From NCBI GenBank assembly GCA_019750135.1, contig JAIEOV010000007.1, positions 62,001 to 126,000 on the forward strand: DNA of 64,000 nt, in the 5' to 3' direction. The notes under the pieces were generated by a model. The model was not told the DNA's origin. It saw nothing but the letters and a program-made list of their open reading frames with translations, and did no database searches. Both the position numbers and the translations under genes were made by a program. Positions 38,326 to 46,809 of this stretch are shown in pieces. How positions within the stretch are numbered: the stretch's first letter is position 1; every line of letters starts with the position of its first letter. Origin of the DNA: Reyranella sp. Lineage in GTDB: Bacteria; Pseudomonadota; Alphaproteobacteria; Reyranellales; Reyranellaceae.

Positions 38326-38475
38326 CCGAAGCGAACAGTCATTCCAACTGTAAAGAAAAAGGGTTGGTTCTCGCCCAGGACGCGCGGGGCCCATCCTCGG
38401 GCGTGTATCTGAGGCTGTCTGGATACCGCCTATTCCTGGCACCCGGCCAGATCCTTCGATCAGGAACGTAGGATC
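38326..38475 (-). pseudogene. 3' remnant of an outer-membrane protein gene
   Basis: On the minus strand, TFLIEGSGRVPGIGGIQT matches TFLIEGFGRAPGIGGIQT of the intact protein encoded at 40930-41646. The nucleotide match continues, with frameshifts, to the C-terminal GVTVRF region. The stop codon equivalent is altered (TCA to TCC on the plus strand). The 5' three quarters are missing. Confidence 0.75.
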
Positions 38476-38611
38476 CCGGCTGACCACGGGGCTTGGTCCT
38501 GGCCTGACCGAGGCCCGCTGGCGACGCAGCCTTCCAACTGGCAAACTGGTAGCGTCGGCAAGATGTCGATCGACGGGCGCTTCGTCGAGGACCGATCGAT
38601 GGAGGGAAGCA

Positions 38612-38869
38612 ATGCGTAGTCGCTTGCCAATGGTCGCCTACATCGTCGCAGCATGTCTCAGTGCCGTGACGTCCGTGGCGACGATCATCCAACCCCAGTG
38701 GTTCGAGCTCCTGTTCGACGAAGCACCGGACGACGGCGATGGAAGCCTCGAGACCATCGTTGCCGTCGTCGTTGCCGCATTGGCCTGCATCGCCTTCAGC
38801 CTGTTGGCCCGGCGCGAATGGGTCAGCGGGCGGGTCGCCGGCGGGACAGCTCCGCAACCCCGGGCCTGA
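38612..38869 (+). CDS. Small membrane protein of unknown function
   Basis: 85 residues with two hydrophobic segments (about 6-26 and 47-66) separated by an acidic stretch, LFDEAPDDGDGSLE. The ATG follows GGAGGGAAGC, a strong ribosome site. No family recognised. Tail-to-tail with the deaminase-like gene, whose stop is five bases away. Confidence 0.55.
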   Translation: MRSRLPMVAYIVAACLSAVTSVATIIQPQWFELLFDEAPDDGDGSLETIVAVVVAALACIAFSLLARREWVSGRVAGGTAPQPRA

Positions 38870-38874
38870 TCGAC

Positions 38875-39510
38875 TTACAGCAACGTGATCGCCGGGGTTC
38901 CGGCATCGTTCGGGATGGCGGTGCGCGGCGCTGCCATGTGCCAGCCGACAGCCTGCAGCGCACGAAGCGACTGCGGCGTGGTCGCCTGAGGCGGCGTCTC
39001 GAACAGCGCACCCCATCGAAGCGTCGCAGGAAGGTCGGGTGGCGTTTCTATCCTGGCCCCGACATAGACCCTGTGGCCGACGCGGCGGCTTGGCGCCCGT
39101 GAGACCGTCGTGCCCTTGGCCTTCATGGATCTCAGCAAGCCCACCAGCATGTCGGCGCATGCGGTGCAGGGACTGTGACTGATCTCGATATCGACGCTCG
39201 AGAATTCACGGCCTCGCATGAATTCGAAGAATTGCGCCTCGGCGTGACTCCGATTGCCGTATCGGCGCAGGTCGGACGCTTCGCCTGTGTTCCAGGTGAC
39301 GATCTCGAGCGCGCCCGCCCCGTCGATCCAGGTCGGCAGCACCGTGCCGCCCGATATCCCGGCGCCACGGTCCAACGCCGGCAGGTCGCGGATACCGACT
39401 CCGAGCGCCGGCGTGACCCTTGCGACCATGGTGACGACACGGTTGGCCGGCTGCGCCGGGCATCGGCGCAAAGCCTCATGCAGCCTGACTAGGCGACGAT
39501 CCGCTGCCAT
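38875..39510 (-). CDS. Cytidine-deaminase-fold protein (possible toxin-type deaminase)
   Basis: 211 residues. Zinc-site motifs of the cytidine deaminase superfamily are clear: H89-A-E91 in SHAEAQFFEFM and P-C115-x-x-C118 in SHSPCTACADML, spaced by a beta strand (SVDIEIS). The short HAE-to-PCxxC distance and the preceding beta segment, GTVLPTWIDGAGALEIVTW, resemble the secreted toxin deaminases (SCP1.201/DddA-like and relatives) more than nucleoside or tRNA deaminases. This is a judgement from motif layout only. No signal peptide and no delivery domain. The ATG at 39508-39510 has GGAGACGAGCG before it; the frame is open further upstream, but that part is a shadow. The substrate is unknown. Confidence 0.65.
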   Translation of the reverse strand: MAADRRLVRLHEALRRCPAQPANRVVTMVARVTPALGVGIRDLPALDRGAGISGGTVLPTWIDGAGALEIVTWNTGEASDLRRYGNRSHAEAQFFEFMRGREFSSVDIEISHSPCTACADMLVGLLRSMKAKGTTVSRAPSRRVGHRVYVGARIETPPDLPATLRWGALFETPPQATTPQSLRALQAVGWHMAAPRTAIPNDAGTPAITLL

Positions 39511-39612
39511 CGCTCGTCTCCTCGAGGATGGTGCCACTTTACCTGCAGCAGGCTGGATGTTTTGTGATGGATGCCACAGACCGGGCCTCCATCGCAGCTG
39601 ACCATTGGCTTC

Positions 39613-39909
39613 ATGAAGGGCTTTCTGAGGGCACTGCTGCTTGGCGCAGGCCTGTCGCTCGCCCTCATTGCCCTTGTTCCGATTGTCTTCTGGTTGGCGC
39701 CGGAAATTGCCCCACCGGCAAACAGGACCTGGGCTGTCGGCGCCGCCTCTGCCTTTGCATTGTTCGCATCGGCCATGGCCGTATGGAAGGCGACGCGATT
39801 GCCCGGGGGTTCCTCGTGGCTGATCGCCATCGTCGGATGGATTGTCGGGTTCAACCTGGCGATCTTCATGATCGAGATCGTGTTTGTTGCCCTTCTGTCG
39901 GGCCGATGA
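39613..39909 (+). CDS. Small membrane protein of unknown function
   Basis: 98 residues, three hydrophobic segments (about 4-25, 35-52, 66-93). No recognised family. An in-frame ATG at 39571 would add 14 polar residues; neither start has a clear ribosome site. Divergent from the deaminase-like gene and upstream of the metallopeptidase gene in the same direction. Confidence 0.5.
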   Translation: MKGFLRALLLGAGLSLALIALVPIVFWLAPEIAPPANRTWAVGAASAFALFASAMAVWKATRLPGGSSWLIAIVGWIVGFNLAIFMIEIVFVALLSGR

Positions 39910-39989
39910 ATTCGGCGCCAATACATTGCCGCAATGATCGAGGATGGTTGTCCGGCGCGAGACCATCGCGATCGAGGTTGGGGAACGCC

Positions 39990-40919
39990 ATGCCACGCTT
40001 CGTTCAGTTCCTGCAGCATTCCGGTGTGTACGCCGAGCAGGACTTCATGATCGTTCCCCGGCCAGGCTTCAACCTGGTCTGCCTGCGCGACAGCAAGGAC
40101 GTTCGCCTGTCGCACGACAGTCGCTTGCAGGTGACTGACGTCGGCTTCGACGACGTCGAACATGTCGCCCTGGAATACATCAACTATCGCTATGGAAAGA
40201 AGAAAAGCCAGGAGCGTGACGACCAGTTGCTGCGCCTGCGCACGGGGCTGTTCGCCACCGCCCGGCCCGACGGCCTGGCGCGCGGCTACAAGGTCACGGC
40301 CAACGGCAAAGGTATTCCGGAGCTCAAGGCCACGCGCGGCAACATAAGCGTCAAGCTGGATGTCGGCCTTCTGCCGCGCAAGGACTTCAAGATCGCGTTC
40401 AGGTTCCTGAGGCAGCTCGATGCCTCGGGCAAGGAGATCGAGGCCACGCGATGGAAGCCGGAGCACGTGCCCTGGATGCTCGACCGGCTGAACTGGACGT
40501 TCGGCGCCCAGGCGAACATCTTTTTCACCTCGGTCGATGCCTCATGGTTCACGGTCAAGAAAGCAATGGGACCGAAGATCATGCGGGATGTCTTTCGCAA
40601 GGAGATCGTCCCTCACAAGATCGACGGCGCTCTCACGTGCTTTCTCGTCGGCGGCTACGATGCACAGGCGACCGAGGCGGCCGGCGAGTATCTGGATGAC
40701 GAGCAGGTCTTCGTGGTCGTCGACGACGGCAATCCCGCCGTGTTCGACTATGGCGAAGCGTTCATCGGCGTCATGGCGCACGAGATCGGTCACTTCCTGC
40801 ACCACCAACGGAAAATCGGCGGAAGCGGACACCACAGTCGAGGCGGTGTCTTGCTTTCCAGCGGCATGGAAAGCCTGGGCCTGGACAAGGCCCTCGTCAC
40901 CGACTTGACCGCGTGGTGA
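39990..40919 (+). CDS. HExxH zinc metallopeptidase-like protein
   Basis: 309 residues. The C-terminal catalytic region has H264-E265-IG-H268 (MAHEIGHFLHHQ) followed by a His-rich loop, GGSGHHSRGG, and LLSSGMESLG, which looks like a metzincin-style Met-turn; the third zinc ligand cannot be fixed by eye. The first 150 residues (VQFLQHSGVYAEQDF, YINYRYGKKKSQ) form an unknown domain. No signal peptide. The frame is open from 39528, but the ATG at 39990 follows GGGGAA and starts the protein-like part. The neighbourhood of wall-active and toxin-like proteins suggests a secreted effector, which is inference. Confidence 0.65.
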   Translation: MPRFVQFLQHSGVYAEQDFMIVPRPGFNLVCLRDSKDVRLSHDSRLQVTDVGFDDVEHVALEYINYRYGKKKSQERDDQLLRLRTGLFATARPDGLARGYKVTANGKGIPELKATRGNISVKLDVGLLPRKDFKIAFRFLRQLDASGKEIEATRWKPEHVPWMLDRLNWTFGAQANIFFTSVDASWFTVKKAMGPKIMRDVFRKEIVPHKIDGALTCFLVGGYDAQATEAAGEYLDDEQVFVVVDDGNPAVFDYGEAFIGVMAHEIGHFLHHQRKIGGSGHHSRGGVLLSSGMESLGLDKALVTDLTAW

Positions 40920-40929
40920 GAGCGCCCGA

Positions 40930-41646
40930 TCAGAAGCGAACGGTCACCCCGACCGTGAAGAAATAGGGCTGGTCCTCGCCCAGGAAGCGAGCGGCCAGCA
41001 GATCGAAGTCGAGCGGCCAATCCTTGGGCGAGTATCTGAAGCCCGTCTGTATGCCGCCTATGCCCGGCGCCCGGCCAAATCCTTCGATCAGGAACGTCAG
41101 ATCCTGCCTGATCTGGACTTCGACCTGGGCCCCATAGAAGAAGGCATCGGGCATGTCGCCCTGAACGTAGCTCCAGCCGGCGTTCAGGTTGACCCGCAGC
41201 GCCTCATTGACCGGGACGGTCATCAGTCCGACCACGGTCGCGAAGTTCAAGTCGCCGGTGGACACGTTCACGCCGGTAGCCGCCGTGATGCCCAGACCGA
41301 GGCCGCTCGCCTCCGGGCGCAAGTTGACCTTCACCGTGGGGCCGAGGATGGGAGCGTTGTTCTCCTCGGACCAGTAGTCCTGGTGGGCGAAGCCCACTTC
41401 GAGGAAGGGAATCTGCTTGAACGTGCAGGCCGGTGCCGCGTTGGCATAGCCGTTACCCGGGACGAAGCGGGTGATCCACAATTCGACGTGGCAGTAGCCC
41501 GGTGTCTCCACCTCCGAATCGTCGACGATATGCGCACCGCCAGCGGCTCTGGCATTCGAGCAGGTCGACAGGGCGAGGAGCAGGACGCCCGCCTTGAACA
41601 ATGTTCTCACGCCGCACGAAGGATCGGCGCCTTTGGTTACGGGCAC
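40930..41646 (-). CDS. Predicted outer-membrane beta-barrel protein
   Basis: Up to 238 residues. The signal peptide LFKAGVLLLALSTCSNARAAG begins after about 14 residues, so the GTG at 41608-41610 is an alternative start. The mature part has alternating beta-strand patterns (FLEVGFAHQDYW, LGLGITAATGVNVSTGDLNF, VQIRQDLTFLIEGFG) and ends VGVTVRF, with the terminal Phe typical of outer-membrane insertion. Resembles small porin-like or transporter proteins of unknown cargo. A degraded copy of its 3' end lies at 38326. Convergent with the metallopeptidase gene. Confidence 0.65.
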   Translation of the reverse strand: MPVTKGADPSCGVRTLFKAGVLLLALSTCSNARAAGGAHIVDDSEVETPGYCHVELWITRFVPGNGYANAAPACTFKQIPFLEVGFAHQDYWSEENNAPILGPTVKVNLRPEASGLGLGITAATGVNVSTGDLNFATVVGLMTVPVNEALRVNLNAGWSYVQGDMPDAFFYGAQVEVQIRQDLTFLIEGFGRAPGIGGIQTGFRYSPKDWPLDFDLLAARFLGEDQPYFFTVGVTVRF

Positions 41647-41668
41647 AAGTCAGCCTGCCGACCGAAAG

Positions 41669-41694
41669 AAAAGGGCGCCCTCGGGCGCCCTTTT
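41669..41694. terminator. Bidirectional rho-independent terminator
   Basis: AAAAGGGCGCCC then TC then GGGCGCCCTTTT gives a long GC stem with A and T tracts on its two sides. It stands just downstream of the 41718-44771 gene (minus strand). It is the same stem family as at 31610 and 32943. Confidence 0.8.
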
Positions 41695-41717
41695 CCGTCG
41701 TAGGCAGACAGCAAGCC

Positions 41718-44700
41718 TTACAAGACGCTCAACTTCATGGTCATGTCGTTGTAGTCGAAGTCGCTGTGCTGGTCGGCGCGCAGATCCTCGAACCCGAAGA
41801 CATTCTCGCCGTAGTTCCTGATGTGGTGCTGGCCGTCGATGTTGGCGGTGCCGATCACGAAGACGTCGCCGCTCTGCGTCAGCAGGACGGGCGCGTAGTA
41901 TCCGTCGGCACCGGCAACCGTCCAGTTCTGGCCGTTGTGGAAGGTCCCGCCGCCGTTCTGCTGGGTAAAGCCCGCATCCCAGTTGGCCTTCACCGCCGTC
42001 CGGAAGGCGTCGGTATTGCCGTAGGCCACGCCGCCGACGCTCCAGGCGTCGGTCACCGGGTTCACGTCGATGCGCACGAAATGCAGCGTGTTGGTATTCG
42101 CGGCACTGCCGGCGGTGTCGACGTGAATGGTCGTCCCCTGCTCGAGATAGACCCAGGAATGATCGTCGTCGCGCTGGCTGCTGGCGAGCGCGGCATTGGC
42201 CGACAGGGTGTTGTCGACCTTCGCGGTCATCTGGATCGAGCCGTTGGTGCCGGCGATGTTGACGCCGAGTGTTCCCGACCCGGTGATCGAGACTGTCGGC
42301 GAGCGGTCCACGACGTTGTCGCCGGTCACGATCGCGAAATGCAGCTCGAGGCCGACCAGCAGATGCACCGACTGATGGCCGCCGAACAGGACGGCGCCCG
42401 AGTCGCTGGCCACCCAGCCGATCTTGCCGATGACGGCATCGTCGAGGCTCACGCCGGGTCCGGTCTCACCGTCGCGCCCGACCAGGTTGCCGTTGGCGTC
42501 GGTCGTGTAGAGCAGCACGGTGGCGTTGGGCAGGCTCGATTGCGTCGCGTCGAACTTCAGCCAGTTGCCGGTGGCGCCGGAGCCGCCTCCCCCCGGGTTG
42601 ACGATGATGCCGCCGCCGCCGGTCGGATTGATCGGGAGGTCGCCGATTTTGACAGTGAACTGCTGGGGGTCGCTGGGATTGCCCCAAGGGGTCGTGAACC
42701 CCGTATCGGTCGGCAGGAACTCGGTCATCACCGCGGTGTAGGTGCCGTTGCCGAACTTCGCGACCTTGGTGAACCAGTTGCCATCGATGTCGGCGACGCC
42801 GGTGACCGGCACCGGCGCCCCGGCGCCGGTAAACACGACATGCGCGACGTCGAGAGCGCCGATCTTGTTGGTGTAGGTGCTGACATTGTTGCCGGCCGTG
42901 CTGTCGGCGCCATTCCAGCCGAATGCCAGGTGGGCATGCTGCACCGTCGGATTGCTGGCGCCGGGAGCGGCGAGCTCGTCGAAAAGGCCTCCCGACATCC
43001 TTCCGACCACAGGCGCATCGGGTGTCAGAGACCCGCCGGCGGCCGAGGTGGCCACGAGAAACCAGGACGGCAGGCCAGCCGCCAGGTTCACGTTGAAGTT
43101 GGTCACGTCGGCCGTGGCGTAAGCGCCCGGCTGGACGACGCCGAGCCCATCGATCTGCACCGCCTCGGGATGGAAACCCGTGGCCGGATTGATGAACTGG
43201 TGGTTCTCGGTCTTGGCGAAGAGATTGAACGTCTTCGACGTGTTCCCGCTGCCGATGACGATCTGATACCAGTTCGCCCCGGAATCGGCCGCAGGAACGT
43301 TGCTGAAGGCGAGGTTGGCGGTGTTGCCGGTGGTCGTCGTCTGCGACGCTACCTTGAACGAGTTGCTTCCGGGATCCCAGTACTGGAACGTGACCAGCGT
43401 CTGCGGCGCCAACACCATCTGGCCGCTGGTGAAGCTGGCACCAATGCTGAGATTGGTCGTCGGGGTCGGCGTCGCATAGGGAGCGGCAATGAAGTCGTAG
43501 ATCGTCGGAACGATGTAGTCGCCGCCCGGAGGCGCCGGCGGCACGTAGCTGTCGGAGTGAAGGGTGAGATTGATCGTGCTGACGTTACTCGTGCCGTTCC
43601 ACAAGGAGATCAACGGGCTGCCTACGGCAAAGGCGGCGGTCAGCGAATCCGAGTAGCCGGTCCCATAGGAATTCGAGTTCTGCCAGAACACCTTGGAATA
43701 CTGGTCGTAGAACGGCGCGCCGGAAGCGGTGTGGATGCCGACGCCGCCGTAGGCATAGGCCGGATCCTGATTCCAGCTCTTGCTGAGATCGACGCCTGTT
43801 ATGGTGCTGCCGGTCACCGCACCCGTTGATCCCCAGTAGCCGGCAGAAAGGCCGCTCAGGAACAGGGTGAAGACCTCGCCCCACTGGGTGTTGGCGCCGG
43901 TGTTCATGGCCGAGCTGCTGCCGTCTATCATGTACGGCGTACCGTCGGGCGAATAGACATAGGCCGTGCCGAGCGTCGAATAGATGCTGTTCTGCAGGTC
44001 GCTGGGGGAGATCTTGATGTCTCCCTTGATCTGGCTGCTCGCCGTCGGCTTCAGCCAGAAGTCGGTGTTGTCGTACGACAGCTGGTACGACAGGTATCCC
44101 GGATTGTGATAGGTGCCCGTACCGGGCGGTCCGTCTCTCGCGCCGTCGAAGAGCCCGGTGACGTACATCTGCGACGCGTTCGTCTTGAGCGTATTAATGT
44201 ACCCCGCCCAATCGCTTGCAGCGTATCCCGGCAAGCTCGAGCCGACGGCCGTTGTCGGAGACAGGATCATGCGGTTCTGGCCGGCCAAAGGGGCGTCCGC
44301 ATAGGTCGTCGTGGTGCTGGCGTCGACCTTCGAGAAGATGTCGTTGCCTGAAATGTTGTAGCCGCGCGTCCCCACCCCCGGGACCTCGACGCCGATCGGG
44401 ATCCCGAAATTGTTGATGGAGCTGAGGTTGCCCTTGTCGTTGCTGCTGCCCGACAGATTGAACTCGAAGCTGTCGTAGCGATAGTCGCGAGTCTGTGCGT
44501 CGCCCCACGTGATTGACGACTGGCTGATCGACGTGCCCACCGCACCCAGGGACTGGGTGCCGATGAGGAAGTAGATTTTTCCGGAATCGACCGTTCCGTT
44601 GTAAGGAGGGAGAGTAAAGTCGATTTCCTGGCCCGCCGCGCCCGTCAGCGCCTGCAGTGTTGTAGTTTCCGACGTCGCGGTGCCCGAGGCGCCGTAGAAG

Positions 44701-44771
44701 AGAGCGTAATAGCCGAAGACAGTAGTGTTGTTTACCCCAAGCTCGGAGCTGTCGATCACCAGCTTTGTCAT
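41718..44771 (-). CDS. Large secreted-type protein: glucanase-like N-terminus, DUF4114-like C-terminus
   Basis: 1017 residues, Gly/Ser/Thr/Asn-rich and acidic, without a signal peptide. The N-terminal about 400 residues resemble the beta-1,3-glucanase (GH64) / thaumatin-like fold (YDSFEFNLSGSSNDKGNLSSINNFGIPIGVEV pattern, TQWGEVFTLFLSGL, WNQDPAYAYGG). A middle beta-rich part follows, with a Gly-rich linker (PTGGGGIIVNPGGGGSG, about 715-735). The C-terminus has the DUF4114 pattern NVFGFEDLRADQHSDFDYND, a Ca2+-binding-type end seen in type I-secreted proteins. Export by a type I system is therefore likely but unproven. The catalytic residues of GH64 could not be checked by eye. It is followed by a terminator. 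Confidence 0.65.
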   Translation of the reverse strand: MTKLVIDSSELGVNNTTVFGYYALFYGASGTATSETTTLQALTGAAGQEIDFTLPPYNGTVDSGKIYFLIGTQSLGAVGTSISQSSITWGDAQTRDYRYDSFEFNLSGSSNDKGNLSSINNFGIPIGVEVPGVGTRGYNISGNDIFSKVDASTTTTYADAPLAGQNRMILSPTTAVGSSLPGYAASDWAGYINTLKTNASQMYVTGLFDGARDGPPGTGTYHNPGYLSYQLSYDNTDFWLKPTASSQIKGDIKISPSDLQNSIYSTLGTAYVYSPDGTPYMIDGSSSAMNTGANTQWGEVFTLFLSGLSAGYWGSTGAVTGSTITGVDLSKSWNQDPAYAYGGVGIHTASGAPFYDQYSKVFWQNSNSYGTGYSDSLTAAFAVGSPLISLWNGTSNVSTINLTLHSDSYVPPAPPGGDYIVPTIYDFIAAPYATPTPTTNLSIGASFTSGQMVLAPQTLVTFQYWDPGSNSFKVASQTTTTGNTANLAFSNVPAADSGANWYQIVIGSGNTSKTFNLFAKTENHQFINPATGFHPEAVQIDGLGVVQPGAYATADVTNFNVNLAAGLPSWFLVATSAAGGSLTPDAPVVGRMSGGLFDELAAPGASNPTVQHAHLAFGWNGADSTAGNNVSTYTNKIGALDVAHVVFTGAGAPVPVTGVADIDGNWFTKVAKFGNGTYTAVMTEFLPTDTGFTTPWGNPSDPQQFTVKIGDLPINPTGGGGIIVNPGGGGSGATGNWLKFDATQSSLPNATVLLYTTDANGNLVGRDGETGPGVSLDDAVIGKIGWVASDSGAVLFGGHQSVHLLVGLELHFAIVTGDNVVDRSPTVSITGSGTLGVNIAGTNGSIQMTAKVDNTLSANAALASSQRDDDHSWVYLEQGTTIHVDTAGSAANTNTLHFVRIDVNPVTDAWSVGGVAYGNTDAFRTAVKANWDAGFTQQNGGGTFHNGQNWTVAGADGYYAPVLLTQSGDVFVIGTANIDGQHHIRNYGENVFGFEDLRADQHSDFDYNDMTMKLSVL

Positions 44772-44890
44772 TGTGCCCCCAAGTCACCCATGCCACCGCC
44801 CCGGATCATTGAAGGCCGAGACTTAGTGGCTTGCCCGTTTCCCCAACGTGAACCGTATTGGCTGACGCGGTGCTTGTCATCCGCCATAGA

Positions 44891-44903
44891 CTGCAAATTG
44901 CAG
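44891..44903. promoter_or_regulatory. Inverted repeat between divergent glucanase-like and MFS genes
   Basis: CTGCAA-A-TTGCAG is a perfect 6+1+6 dyad in the 235-base divergent region 44772-45006. Position and size fit an operator for one or both genes. Nothing else distinctive is seen in this gap. Confidence 0.3.
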
Positions 44904-45006
44904 AGATTTATAGAAGCCGACAGCCGGCCCGCGGGCCATCGTTCACGGCAGCGCTTGTGTGTCTTGTGAAGGTCCTGTCTGATGCTTCCGAGGAGGAACC
45001 CACGAC

Positions 45007-46302
45007 GTGACCGATCAGCAACGACCGCTCAAGGGCGCTTGGGGCATGACCGCCCTGCTCCTCCTGTTCATGCTGATCAACTTCGCGGACAAGGTGGTGG
45101 TCGGGCTGGCCGCCCACCCGATCATGGCCGACCTGAAGCTGACCCCCGAGCAGTTCGGCCTGCTCGGCTCGTCGTTCTTCTTCCTGTTCGCGATCTCTGG
45201 CGTCGTGGTTGGCTTCATCACCAATCGCGTGCAGACCCGCCATACGCTCCTGGTCATGGCGATCATCTGGTCGCTCGTGCAGTTCCCCATGCTGGGCACC
45301 GTCACGTTCGAGATGCTGATCGCCTGCCGCATCATCCTGGGCGCGGGCGAAGGGCCGGCATCGCCGGTCGCCCTGCACTCCATCTACAAGTGGTTTCCCG
45401 ACCAGCTGCGCGGCATGCCGACGGCGATCATCGCCCAGGGCTCGGCGCTCGGCGTCATCATCGCCGTGCCGACGCTGAACTGGATCATCGTCAACCATTC
45501 GTGGCACTGGGCGTTCGGTGCGCTCGGTATCGCCGGCCTCTGCTGGGTGGCGCTCTGGCTGGTCTTCGGCCGCGAAGGCACGCTGGTCGACCAGCCGGCC
45601 CATGTCGCCCACGGCATGGTCGAGCGGGTGCCCTACCGCCGCCTGCTGACTTGCCCCAGCATCGTCGCCACCTGCTGCGCAGGCTTCGCCAGCTACTGGG
45701 GGCTGGCGCTCGGCCTCACCTGGTTCACCTCGTACCTGGTCGACGGCCTGGGCTACAGCCAGACGGTGGGCGGCAACCTCACCATCCTGCCCTGGATCTT
45801 CGGCATGTGCGTGGTGCTGGCCGGCGGCTGGCTCTCGCAGCGCCTCAAGAAGGCCGGCGTCTCGAGCCGGCTGAGCCGCGGCGTCCTCGCCGCCTCGACC
45901 GTGGCCCTGGGCGGCTGCATCCTGCCGTTCGTCGGCAGCATGCCGACGCCCGGCCTCAAGGTCGCCTTCCTGGTGGTCGGCGCCGCCATCGGCAGCTCGA
46001 TCTACGTGGTGACGCCGATGATCGTGAGCGAGCTGACGCCGCAGCCGCAGCGCGCCGCCATGCTCGCCATCACCTCGTCGATCATCACCCTGGCCGGCGT
46101 CATCGCGCCGCTCGCCATGGGCGCCGTCATCCAGAACGCGTCCTCACCCGTCGTGGGTTACGAGCAGAGCTACGTCATCCTGGGCGGGCTGCTGCTGGCA
46201 GGCGGCATCATCGGCCTGCTGTTCATCCGGCCCGAAGCAGACCGGGCCCGGCTGGCGGCACACACCGTCATGTTGCCGGCTGCGGTGCCGGCGCGCGCCT
46301 GA
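45007..46302 (+). CDS. MFS transporter, anion:cation symporter-like
   Basis: 431 residues, twelve transmembrane segments. GTG start with AGGAGG six to eleven bases away. Motifs: LINFADKVVVGLAAHPIMADLKLTPEQFGLLGSSFFFLFAISGV at the N-terminus (given as a continuous hydrophobic start), CRIILGAGEGPASPVALHSIYKWFP with the GEGP...YKWFP signature of the ACS family (glucarate/phthalate/allantoate permeases), and HGMVERVPYRRLL in the central loop. It would import an organic anion. The probable ligand cannot be assigned. Its 5' end is duplicated as a remnant at 38158. Confidence 0.88.
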   Translation: MTDQQRPLKGAWGMTALLLLFMLINFADKVVVGLAAHPIMADLKLTPEQFGLLGSSFFFLFAISGVVVGFITNRVQTRHTLLVMAIIWSLVQFPMLGTVTFEMLIACRIILGAGEGPASPVALHSIYKWFPDQLRGMPTAIIAQGSALGVIIAVPTLNWIIVNHSWHWAFGALGIAGLCWVALWLVFGREGTLVDQPAHVAHGMVERVPYRRLLTCPSIVATCCAGFASYWGLALGLTWFTSYLVDGLGYSQTVGGNLTILPWIFGMCVVLAGGWLSQRLKKAGVSSRLSRGVLAASTVALGGCILPFVGSMPTPGLKVAFLVVGAAIGSSIYVVTPMIVSELTPQPQRAAMLAITSSIITLAGVIAPLAMGAVIQNASSPVVGYEQSYVILGGLLLAGGIIGLLFIRPEADRARLAAHTVMLPAAVPARA

Positions 46303-46326
46303 CTCGCGCGCCGGATTCCGGACCGC

Positions 46327-46707
46327 TCAGACGGCGGCCAGCGGGTCGGGACCGTACTCGTTCGGGCCGGCCGTGCCGCGCAGGAAGCCGCATTCGACGA
46401 GGTACCAAAGGCCGCCGATGATCGGCACGAAGACGATCAGCACCCACCAGCCGCTCTTGTTGCGGTCGTGGTAGCGCTTCACTGCGACGGCGATCGAGAT
46501 CCACGTTGCGATCACGACAAAGACAAAGATCACGATGCTGGCAACCGGCCCCATGGCCGCTGCGATCTTTTCGGGATCGCCTGACATTGCCGCTCCGCCC
46601 AGGATCACGGCGAAAAGGATCATCTCGATGACGGCGATTGCGAGCGCGACCAGCCAGAACTTGGCGCGGTTGGCACGCCCCTGAACGCCGAACAGAAGAT
46701 TTGACAT
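46327..46707 (-). CDS. DUF805 family membrane protein
   Basis: 126 residues. Diagnostic features: GRANRAKFWLVAL near the N-terminus, VAVKRYHDRNKSGWWVLIVFVPIIGGLWYLVE and the ending GTAGPNEYGPDPL. Three or four membrane helices. Function of the family is unknown. Convergent with the MFS gene. Confidence 0.88.
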   Translation of the reverse strand: MSNLLFGVQGRANRAKFWLVALAIAVIEMILFAVILGGAAMSGDPEKIAAAMGPVASIVIFVFVVIATWISIAVAVKRYHDRNKSGWWVLIVFVPIIGGLWYLVECGFLRGTAGPNEYGPDPLAAV

Positions 46708-46809
46708 TTTGCCGTCTCCGCCGTTGCCCGAGATGGCGGCGACCTTACCGGGCTGCAGCGATGGCGACTGTGCCGTTTCCCACAGATCCGCTGGGCAGCG
46801 GCGAGTTGC

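Noticed and set aside
39511..39996. N-terminal extension of the deaminase-like gene to a 373-residue protein
   Set aside because: The extra 162 residues are the complement of the small membrane protein gene; a good ribosome site exists at 39510.
41601..43829. 742-codon plus-strand open frame opposite the glucanase-like gene
   Set aside because: Shadow; the minus frame has coherent domains and is followed by a terminator.
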